DNA of 18,038 nucleotides from assembly GCA_002494215.1 (NCBI GenBank), contig DLBF01000141.1:7548-25585 (forward strand), read 5' to 3'. This document shows positions 5,728 to 14,600 of the stretch, piece after piece (position 1 is the stretch's first letter; each line of letters starts with the position of its first letter). Made by a program: the position numbers and the translations under genes. The notes beneath the pieces are model-generated. The model worked only from the letters and a program-made list of their open reading frames with translations, did not search any database and was not told the DNA's origin. This DNA comes from Prevotellaceae bacterium UBA7028. Its GTDB lineage: Bacteria; Bacteroidota; Bacteroidia; Bacteroidales; Bacteroidaceae.

Positions 5728-8700
5728 TCAATAAAGCACCTTTTTACCACCAATAATGTTGATACCCTTCTGCAGGCGGTTTATGCGCTGACCTGCCAAG
5801 TTGTAGATAGCATCACCATTTTGAATTCCGAATGATGGATTTTGGATTTCATCAATACCATCTTCCTCATCCTTAGTTGGATTGTGGTAGCCAAGAATCT
5901 CATCATAGAGAACAATCTTGTGAGTTGGGTCAAGAACAGGATACAGATCCTTCTCGTCGCCAGTAAGATTCTGGTACCATGCAGGAATCTCCTGAACACC
6001 ATTCAACTTGAAGCAAATCTCGCCGCTTGCCAACTGGTCAGTTGTTACCAGGATGGAAGTATTGGTAGACTTAGCTACAGCACCAAAGGCAGCTGTACCA
6101 CTGTAATAGTTGTTGCTGTAGGAAGCACCATTGTTCTGAAGTGCACCAGCAATCTGACCTGCGCAGGTGTTCGTTACCTCACCAATAGATAGGCAGTTAT
6201 TAATGTTGTACTGAATATATGTTCCTATCCAGCCCACAATACCACCTGTAACACAACCGCTGACCGGTGATGAAGCAGCTTCGGTATTCACAATTGTGCC
6301 ATCGAACAGACAGCTGGTGATGTTAACATGTGCGCTTGCATTATTATAGACATGACCCACGATACCGCCATACATACCATCGTCACTTCCGCCATCATCC
6401 GTCACAGTGAACGTACCAGAGTATGAGCAACGATCAATATTCACCGTACTATTGTTAAAGACATGGCCTAAGATACCGCCAATGGTTTTTGTATTGACTG
6501 TGCTGTTGATATTCAGCGAACTGTGAACGTTACGAATATTTACACTGTTGTCACGGGCAAAGCCGACAACACCACCACACTGATTAAAGCTGTTGCTGTC
6601 GAGAGTGAAGTTACCGCTAATGCTGAAATTCTCGATAACAGCACCATTGGAAACAACACCGAACAGACCATAATAACTCTGGTTTGCAATAACGTTGAAG
6701 TTCTTGATGGTATGGCCCTGACCATCGAAGTGACCTCTATAGGCAGCTTGCTTGTTACCCCAGAAACCGATAGGTGACCACATCAAATCTATGTACTCTG
6801 GATTTCCATCACTTGCCAATTCTGTAAAGTCAATATCGCTTGTCAAAACAGCACTGGCTTTTGAGTCTCCATCGTTCACAATCTTAGCAAAGAGTTTCAA
6901 CTGCTTAGCAGTAGATATCTGATAAATACCATCTACCTGAGGCATCATCTTATCCAAGATATTCAGTTCATCTGCAAGGACAAGAGCCTGTTCAGCAGAA
7001 ACACTACCATCGGCAAAATAGCCTATAGCGTTATAAGCCTTTCCACTCAATTCGTCGAACTCATCTTCGGAAATAATACCCAGATTAAGCCAGTCACTAA
7101 TAACGAGATCTGTTTTCTGGGCAGTCATAGCCATTGCTATATAAGCCTTACGGCAAGTATAAACCTCATTAAAGAGTGCAGAGAAGGTATTAATGAGTGC
7201 CATCTTCTGTTCACCGGTAGCAGCTCCATCAACGCTTGCAATAGCCTCAGCAAGGCGGCCCTTCAACTCTGTAGAGATATTGGGCTTCATGGCAACATCA
7301 TCGTATCCGTCACTATTCTCGAAATCAACGATAACCTGAGCACGAGCGGCAAAGTCCTCCAAGACATCGGCTAACTTCTCATTTGCTTCTTCAGCAGTAC
7401 CGAGATAATACACACGCATATTGCCGAAAGGCATCCAGTCGCCAGCGTTACCTGTACCAAGATTACGCATACCGATAGTCAGCGTTCCGTCTGTAACCTC
7501 TGTGGCTGTGAGACTCTGGTAACGACCTGCTTCGAAAGCATAAGAGCAACCATCGAAAGAAGAAGGAACATAACCGATGGGCTCCATATTCTCTATGTAT
7601 GAAGCATCCTCACTGAGCAAACAGTTTACCTTATCTTCTGCCGCATTAACATCGATCATATCCTCACCAGGTGACATGAAGTAGTTATAGGTATCGTTCA
7701 GGTATAACTGTCCAGCATAGAACTGAGAGTAAATATCCTGACCACTAAGGAACATGCCGTTCAAAGCCATCATATAGACACCATTGGACAAGCCCGTCAA
7801 AGTCTGCTTAACATCAAAGGAACCGTTCTTACCACCGGCGATATTCATAATCTCCTGCACGCCACCGGTTGCAATAATTGCGCCATCACCTGTTTCCTTG
7901 GTCCAACCATCAAATTTATCCTCGCCTTCTGTGAAAGTGGGATTGGTAATCAGACGGGTAATCTCGGTTCCAGGTGTTAATCCACCAGCAATCGCATTCT
8001 GCAGCATCTGATTTACCAAAGCTGTTTCAGCTATTATCTCTTCATCATTCAGATAGGAGTTATCCAAGATATATGGAGCACTACCATTGGGATAATCGCT
8101 ACAAGGTTCTACACTATCCTGAAGATAAGTCAAAAGGAGGTCTGTATATTCTCCCTTCAGATCATTATCTTTAATATATTCGGCAGCAGCATCACAAGCC
8201 TGAACGTAAGCAGCATAGTTGGCTGCTGAGGTCATAACAGCCTCCTTAACCTTCTGTCCTGCAAGGTAAGCATTGAAGAAATCTTTATAATTATCAATTG
8301 CTTCCCAAGACCCGATAACCTCAGAATAATCCTGAACCAAAGATGCGCGAGCTACAAATTTTTCATCCTCGATGATGGCTGTTTCATAAGCTATAACATC
8401 ATCGCGGAAGGAAGCAAACGATTCCGGTTCATCTTCGGATGCGTTAGCATAGCCATCAATTACAGCATAGACAAAAGCACCTGTGCCTGTGGGCTTTGGA
8501 TATTCATCTTCATCAATAACCTGACGCCATACGGCATCAATGAAACTCTCACCGTTCAGTTTCCAGGCAATCTCACCGCTTGTCAATTGGGAATCTTCAA
8601 CCTCAACTGGTATATCACCATTTGCCTTGCCGCCACTTGACGCGCCATTGACAAATTCGCCAACATAGTAATCGTTGACAAAAGTAGAATTGTTGCCATT

Positions 8701-11322
8701 TAGGGCACCGAAGAACTGTCCGAACTTATTCTCCGCTGCACTTACGAGACCAACAGAAAGACAGTTGCAGATAGTTGCCCTTCCACCATTATTGTATCCT
8801 ACGATACCACCGAAGGTACAACCACCAGGATTCGCATTCTTATTAACAACCTCACCATCAAACAGGCAGTTGGTAATGTCAACAACGTTAGAAGAGTTAT
8901 TGTTAACATAACCTACGATACCGCCATAATTACCACCGCCGCCAGCATCATTACCGTCCAGTATGCCTGAGTAGGAGCAGTTCTCGATGGTAAGCTTGTA
9001 GTTTATGTTATCAATATAGGCTCCGCCAAGGATTCCGCCGACTCTGGCACCTGCGCAAGTATTGTTGATGTTCACGAAGCTATGGACATTACGGATTGTG
9101 GGATTAATATCACGTGCATATGCTGCCACGCCACCGCAATGTCCATAATTGGTATTGTATGTTCCGTAAAGGGTAAAATTCTCAATGATACTGTTTGACG
9201 AAATGACACCGAACAGACCGAAGAAGTTCTGCTTGGCAGTAGTATTGAGGTTCTTGATCGTATGACCCTGGCCGTCAAAATGACCTTGGTAGCCTGCGCT
9301 ATTGACGCCACGGGTATTACCCCAGTCACCGATAGGAACCCAATTAATTTCCGTTTCCTCGGGATTTGCGCCTTCCGGCATAAGGTCTGCAAAGTCAATA
9401 TCGGCAGTAAGGATGGCATTGGCTGTGAGAGTACCGGTATTCACCTTCTGCTCGAACCAAGCCAGACGCCTTGCGTTTGATATCTCGTAGTATCCGTCAG
9501 CATTGGGTGTTAAGCCTTCGGGGAAGAAAAGACCACAATAGTCGCAGTAGCCATCCACAACGTTATGGTCATCTTTAATAGTGCCCGTGTTCTCATTAGA
9601 GAATACTGTATTGTCTGAGGGATCGCCATTACAATGCAGGTGTCCGTTCTTATAGACCTGTCCGTGAGTAGAATCAAAGAGAACGGGAACTTGGTCGGCG
9701 GGTAATGTTTGGTACCAGCCAATAACAGACTGGTCGCCGTTCAGGTTGTAGCAAACCTCGCCGCTTGCGTACTGATCCTCATTGAAGCAGAATGCCGTTG
9801 GCATCTTGATGGTGCTACCATCTCTGCCTGCATATAATGAGCTACCTTCGAGCCAGCAGTTAGCTGTCATCTTCTCGGGATCGTGAGTACGTAGCCAACC
9901 TACAATGGCTGCATCCTTATTGGTCTCTGCATTAGGATCAGTACAACTCACCTTACCCATGTTCAAGCAGTTCTGTACCCATGAGCCGGTATTGTTGCAG
10001 TAGCCTGCAATACCTCCTGCGGTACATCCTGGGTCGTCAAAACTGATAGTACCGTAATTGGCACAAAATGAAACCTTGTCGCCCCCCAGATATGCCATAA
10101 TACCAGCGAAATTGTCGTTACTACCGGCAGCTACGCTCATAGAACCATGGAATGTACAACCTGTAATGGTGTTGTTTCCGGAAGATGAACCTACAACACC
10201 GCCCACATGGTGCACATCGCTAGAGGCAACATTAATCTCGAGATAGGAGTGAATACCCGAAATGACACAACTGGAAGGATTGCCTACAACACCAGCTCCG
10301 GTACCTGCGGTTACCGTGAGGTTACCATAGATGCTGAAATTCTGGATGGTTGCAGCTGAGGCGTAGCCGAATAGTCCACCACCATTACCATCGCTTTTCG
10401 CATTGAAGCCACTTATTTTGTGTCCTTGGCCATCGAACGAGCCTGCAAAAGGATTCTCGCTGGTGCCGATGGGTGTTTCCCAAGTTCCGTTCATAGTGAT
10501 GTCGGCTGTCAGCACACCACTCACATTCTCGCCGCTATTAACGGCTTGTGCAAAGTTTTTCAGATCCTCGGCATTGGAAATTTCCATTGATATAGGAGGA
10601 ACCGCTCTACCCAATTGGAATACTTGCTCATCGGTGAGGGGTGTTTCCCAAAATGCAATTTCCGACAAATAGGTAAAATCAATTTTCTCACCATCTTCGT
10701 CGCAGAGTACATAAAAACCAAAAGGTTCCATAATATGACGTTGGTTCGCTCCGCCCTCGGCAATCTTTGCGCCATTCAAATAAAGTCTGACCTGAGTACC
10801 TGCAGGATTACTTTCATTGTACGTAATTGCAAAACGGTACCATTTATTATTCTGGATGTTACCAGCATACTTCAGGGATCCTATACCAATCTGATTCTTA
10901 TTGGTAAAGATGTCACCATCGTTGCTGTTAGCCTCATCCATCTGCAGCAAGCCATTGAAAGGTTGAGCATTAGGTACCATGAAATCCAACATGATAGTGT
11001 AAGCAGTAGAGGCCTCTACCCCTTCTGCACGACATACCTTCAGGGCAGAAGCTTTAGGCACATAGATTGCCTTGCTGCCTGCTGTGGGACCATCTGCTGT
11101 AGCAATGCCTGCCGCATCGATAGTTGAAGTCTCAATGGCTTTGTTGCGCGGTATTACGCATGGGGTCAGAGTCAAATTGCCAACCGAGGGAGCCATCAGA
11201 TCCTCGGCATTCTCAAAGGTCCACTTAGCAGTAGGTTCAGGAACCTGCGCCGTAGCTGCCATACGCCCCCCTATCAGGCATAATAGCACAGCCAAACAAA
11301 GAGAGTAAAATCGTTGTCTCAT
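5728..11322 (-). CDS. Giant exported LamG/GLUG-repeat protein with T9SS tail (paralog 1)
   Basis: The 1864-residue product has a Sec signal peptide (~1-26). A LamG/concanavalin-like domain (~30-240) starts K-W-T-F-E-N and ends E-I-A-F-W-E-T-P-L-T-D-E-Q-V-F. Three GLUG beta-solenoid blocks start near 245, 608 and 1465; each opens with a stretch like 'Y-x-I-S-x-A-x-x-L' and has F-D-G-Q-G-H near 298, 681 and 1532, followed by many G-G-[IV]-[VL]-G motifs. Residues ~957-1460 form a module of helices, a beta-sandwich (~1125-1300, starting N-P-T-F-T-E-G) and more helices. C564, H586, C593 and C596 form a knuckle between blocks 1 and 2. The last 27 residues are a T9SS-type tail. A surface adhesin or glycan-binding role is inferred from the domains; no catalytic domain is seen. 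It is paralogous to the gene immediately upstream and has its own promoter and terminator. Confidence 0.88.
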   Translation of the reverse strand: MRQRFYSLCLAVLLCLIGGRMAATAQVPEPTAKWTFENAEDLMAPSVGNLTLTPCVIPRNKAIETSTIDAAGIATADGPTAGSKAIYVPKASALKVCRAEGVEASTAYTIMLDFMVPNAQPFNGLLQMDEANSNDGDIFTNKNQIGIGSLKYAGNIQNNKWYRFAITYNESNPAGTQVRLYLNGAKIAEGGANQRHIMEPFGFYVLCDEDGEKIDFTYLSEIAFWETPLTDEQVFQLGRAVPPISMEISNAEDLKNFAQAVNSGENVSGVLTADITMNGTWETPIGTSENPFAGSFDGQGHKISGFNAKSDGNGGGLFGYASAATIQNFSIYGNLTVTAGTGAGVVGNPSSCVISGIHSYLEINVASSDVHHVGGVVGSSSGNNTITGCTFHGSMSVAAGSNDNFAGIMAYLGGDKVSFCANYGTISFDDPGCTAGGIAGYCNNTGSWVQNCLNMGKVSCTDPNAETNKDAAIVGWLRTHDPEKMTANCWLEGSSLYAGRDGSTIKMPTAFCFNEDQYASGEVCYNLNGDQSVIGWYQTLPADQVPVLFDSTHGQVYKNGHLHCNGDPSDNTVFSNENTGTIKDDHNVVDGYCDYCGLFFPEGLTPNADGYYEISNARRLAWFEQKVNTGTLTANAILTADIDFADLMPEGANPEETEINWVPIGDWGNTRGVNSAGYQGHFDGQGHTIKNLNTTAKQNFFGLFGVISSNSIIENFTLYGTYNTNYGHCGGVAAYARDINPTIRNVHSFVNINNTCAGARVGGILGGAYIDNINYKLTIENCSYSGILDGNDAGGGGNYGGIVGYVNNNSSNVVDITNCLFDGEVVNKNANPGGCTFGGIVGYNNGGRATICNCLSVGLVSAAENKFGQFFGALNGNNSTFVNDYYVGEFVNGASSGGKANGDIPVEVEDSQLTSGEIAWKLNGESFIDAVWRQVIDEDEYPKPTGTGAFVYAVIDGYANASEDEPESFASFRDDVIAYETAIIEDEKFVARASLVQDYSEVIGSWEAIDNYKDFFNAYLAGQKVKEAVMTSAANYAAYVQACDAAAEYIKDNDLKGEYTDLLLTYLQDSVEPCSDYPNGSAPYILDNSYLNDEEIIAETALVNQMLQNAIAGGLTPGTEITRLITNPTFTEGEDKFDGWTKETGDGAIIATGGVQEIMNIAGGKNGSFDVKQTLTGLSNGVYMMALNGMFLSGQDIYSQFYAGQLYLNDTYNYFMSPGEDMIDVNAAEDKVNCLLSEDASYIENMEPIGYVPSSFDGCSYAFEAGRYQSLTATEVTDGTLTIGMRNLGTGNAGDWMPFGNMRVYYLGTAEEANEKLADVLEDFAARAQVIVDFENSDGYDDVAMKPNISTELKGRLAEAIASVDGAATGEQKMALINTFSALFNEVYTCRKAYIAMAMTAQKTDLVISDWLNLGIISEDEFDELSGKAYNAIGYFADGSVSAEQALVLADELNILDKMMPQVDGIYQISTAKQLKLFAKIVNDGDSKASAVLTSDIDFTELASDGNPEYIDLMWSPIGFWGNKQAAYRGHFDGQGHTIKNFNVIANQSYYGLFGVVSNGAVIENFSISGNFTLDSNSFNQCGGVVGFARDNSVNIRNVHSSLNINSTVNTKTIGGILGHVFNNSTVNIDRCSYSGTFTVTDDGGSDDGMYGGIVGHVYNNASAHVNITSCLFDGTIVNTEAASSPVSGCVTGGIVGWIGTYIQYNINNCLSIGEVTNTCAGQIAGALQNNGASYSNNYYSGTAAFGAVAKSTNTSILVTTDQLASGEICFKLNGVQEIPAWYQNLTGDEKDLYPVLDPTHKIVLYDEILGYHNPTKDEEDGIDEIQNPSFGIQNGDAIYNLAGQRINRLQKGINIIGGKKVLY
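5751..5893. repeat. 3'-end direct repeat shared with the other giant gene (copy 1)
   Basis: These 143 bp match 11651-11793, exactly 5900 bp away, with only four mismatches by eye (139/143). They encode the linker N-P-T-K-D-E-E-D ... and most of the C-terminal sorting tail. Similarity falls off sharply on both sides, unlike the rest of the two genes, which are clearly diverged. Confidence 0.9.
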
Positions 11323-11367
11323 AATAATATTGCTTTAAAGTTACTAGGTTTAATAGTCTTCAGAGTG

Positions 11368-11398
11368 CAAAGATAACTTTTTTTATTTCGCGCACAAA
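11368..11398 (-). promoter_or_regulatory. Bacteroidetes promoter of the LamG/GLUG gene
   Basis: On the minus strand a TTTG (11395-11398) is followed after 19 nt by TATCTTTG (11368-11375), an exact match to the -33 TTTG / -7 TAnnTTTG pattern of Bacteroidetes sigma factors. The start codon is about 45 bp downstream, giving a leader of roughly 35-40 nt. Confidence 0.75.
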
Positions 11399-11492
11399 AA
11401 AATCTCACAAAAAAAATAGTATACATATCAAAATACACACAATAAGCCTGAAAACAAACTGAAAAAAAACAAGGATTAGACGCATAAAAAGA

Positions 11493-11595
11493 AGAGAAAC
11501 TGTATCAAAATAAAGATATCAAGTAGAAGGCTATAGTTCGTAACGTACGAACTGTAATAACCTGCTATGTATCTTTATTCTGATACAGTTCCTCT
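11493..11595. repeat. 103-bp long hairpin (MITE-like element or terminator)
   Basis: Bases 11498-11518 pair with 11570-11590 over 21 positions with one mismatch, and after one more mismatch 4 further pairs extend the arms (11493-11496 with 11592-11595). Inside, 11523-11530 pairs with 11561-11568 (one mismatch, one G-U), and a central stem (11532-11542 with 11546-11556, one wobble) closes on a 3-nt loop. Almost the whole segment therefore folds back on itself. It begins 32 bp after the stop of the 1959-codon gene, and on that strand is followed by CTTCTTTTT, so it could end that transcript. Its size and long terminal inverted repeats also fit a MITE. No clear target duplication is seen. Outside it and the promoter, the 11323-11627 gap holds only A-rich DNA. 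Confidence 0.8.
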
Positions 11596-11627
11596 CTAAT
11601 AATTATCTATACGCTATAAAGTCTATC

Positions 11628-14600
11628 TTAATAAAGGATCTTCTTGCCTCCAATAATGTTGATACCCTTCTGCAAGCGGCTTATGCGCTGACCTGCCAAG
11701 TTGTAGATAGCATCACCATTTTGAATTCCGAATGATGAATTTTGGATTTCATCAATACTATCTTCCTCATCCTTAGTTGGATTGTGGTAGCCATTATAAG
11801 CATCGTAAATAACAATCAAGTGTGTATTGTCCAAAACAGGATAAGCATCCGTGCCCAATGTCTGGAACCAAACAGAATTCATTTCCTGATTGTCACCATT
11901 CAAGTTGTAGCAAACCTCACCACTTGCCAACTGAGCATCGGTAACAGAAATTGGTGTAGAACCAGCAGCCTTGCCAGCACTTGTGGTACCCTTATCAAAC
12001 TCGCCCAGATAATAGTTGTTATCGAAAGTTGAGTTGTTACCTGCAAGTCTGCCTATAATCTGGCCGTAGTTTCCATCGCTTGTTGTAATCTTACCGACAG
12101 ACAAGCAGTTCTTGACAGTGGCCTTACCTGCGTTGTTGTAACCTATGATACCACCACACTGACCATCAGCTGTTGTGCCGTTCTGAATCTCGCCTTCGAA
12201 AAGACAGTTGGTGATATTAAGAACTGTCTTGACATCACTGTTGACATATGCGACAATACCACCATAGTTACCAGTTCTCTCTCCGCAATTGATGGTTCCG
12301 GAGTATGTACAATTCTCAATTGTTGTTGTACCGTTACTTATGGTTCCGATGATACCACCAGGTCTGTTTCCACCAGCCATACTTGTGATATTCAAATAGC
12401 TGTGGATGTTGCGTACAACAGGAGCATCATCACGTGAATAGCCTATTACGCCACCAGTCTTGTGGTTGAGGATAACATTTCCGTAGATGGTGAAGTTCTC
12501 GACAATAGCACCAACAGAAAGTACACCAAAGATTCCAAAGTAGTTGCGGTTTGAAGTAGCATTGAACCCAGTAATCGTATGGCCCATACCATCGAAATGG
12601 CCCTTATAGCCAACACCCTCTGAAGCCCAAGTTCCTGCTGCTGTCCAAGGATTAGCCTCAGTAATAGTCTCGGAAAGGTCGATATCCTTCACCAACTTGG
12701 CGTTCAGAGTGTACTCCCCAGCATTTACCCTTTCGGCAAATGATCTCAGTTCTTCCGCAGTCTTGATACCAAAGTATCCGTCGGGAGTCTGATGACAAAC
12801 AGTACAAGCACCGTCCACGAAATCGTGATTGTCGCGCCTATAACCATTATTGTCGTTAGCATATCCAAGCTCGCCCTTAGCACGACCATCACAAGTAAAC
12901 TCACCAACAGGATAGACGATAGCATGTGTAGCATCCAGAACTGGATAAGCATCCTGTCCCAATGTCTGATAGAAATAAATGTCATCAACATCGTTCAGGG
13001 TGTAGCAAACCTCACCGCTTGCCAACTTGTCAGCACTTACCTCGAAGGTGTTAGCAGTGATTGTAGGCATATCCACACCTTCGTTGGTGCCAAAGCCACG
13101 AGAAGCTGTGCCCTCCAACCAGAAGTTGTTAACATAAAGAGAAGGAGCGTTTGCACGGAAAGTTCCGGAAATAGCCGATGCGTTAACCAATGAAATCTTA
13201 CCAACCGACAAGTTGTTGAGCAACTCTATGGCTGTAGTGTTGGCATAACCAACCAGACCACCAACGTACGAAGCCTCGTTTTCTTCATTGCCTATAAGAA
13301 CACCATCGAACAGACAATCCTTCATTGTCATAGCACCAGCGTATCCTACAACACCGCCAAAACTGTCGCCATTGGTACCAATGTTCAATGTACCACTATA
13401 GCGACAACCAATAACCTTTGCAGAGTTGGTGGCTGCACCAACAATACCACCGATATGCTTGCTAACAGAACCTGTTTCAATGTTTACAGAGCTATGGACA
13501 TTCTCTAACACACCACCTTTCAGTTGACCTACGACACCTACAAAATCCACATCGGCAGTAGTAAGTGTACCTTCGATGCTAAAGTCCTTAATAGTGCCGC
13601 TTGCGCATGCAAACAGACCATTGTAACTATCAAGAGCATTTGTGATGGTGAAGTTAGTTATCTTGTGACCCTGACCATCAAAAGTTCCTGTGTAAGGAGA
13701 AGCAGAATCTAACGAGCCGTATTTTCCATGTGGACCAATTGCCCTCCACTCCAGACCAGTCAGGTCAATATCGTTAATAAGTTTGGCATTTGCATCCAGT
13801 TCACCAACAGCTACCTTGACAGCAAAGACTGCCAAATGAAGGGGAGTTCCAAGCAGATAAGTTCCATCCTCGTCTGTTGGAGGAACCAGGTTACCATACT
13901 CGCGCATAGCTTTAACGGCATTCTGAGCTTCCAAGGTACTGTATGTACCTTCCATGAATGCCATCTGAGCTGCATCTGCCAAATCATACATATCGTTTTG
14001 AGCATCTCCAGTGATAGCCTTGCAATTAAGCAATTCATCTGACATGACTATCATCTCGTCGGCAATCCTTACCATCTCGATGTATGCCTTGCGACAATCG
14101 TAGACCTCCTTCATCAAAGCAGAGAAGCGGTCTATCAAAGCTATCTTCTCATCGCCCGTAGTTGCCTTATCTATATCATCAGAGCAATTCTGCAATGCAT
14201 CCTTCAGGTCATTGGAGATGTTGGGATACTGAGCAAAATCTACATCATCGCTGTGTACAAAGTCAATAATGATCTGGGCTCTCTTACGATAACTCTCAAG
14301 TACAACGTCAAGACCCTCGCAAGGGGTATCGCCCTTACCTAAGTAAACAAGACACAAACCACCCATCAGTACCTGATCTGAACCAAGGTCTGTACCAGGA
14401 TTGGCAACACCTACTGTCAACTGACCATCAGTAACACGTACGGCTGTGTAGTTCTGGTATCTTCCGGATTCCATTGCATAAGTGAAGCCTTCAGCGGTAG
14501 CGGGAACATAACCTAGCACTTCTTCGTAAAGTTTATACTCCTTATCATCGGTAGCGGCCTTCTCTTCGGCATAATCCTCACCAGGAACCTGGATATAGTT

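Noticed and set aside
11481..11605. Target-site duplication flanking the 103-bp hairpin
   Set aside because: I compared the bases on both sides of the arms and found no convincing matching direct repeat, so a transposition origin remains unproven.
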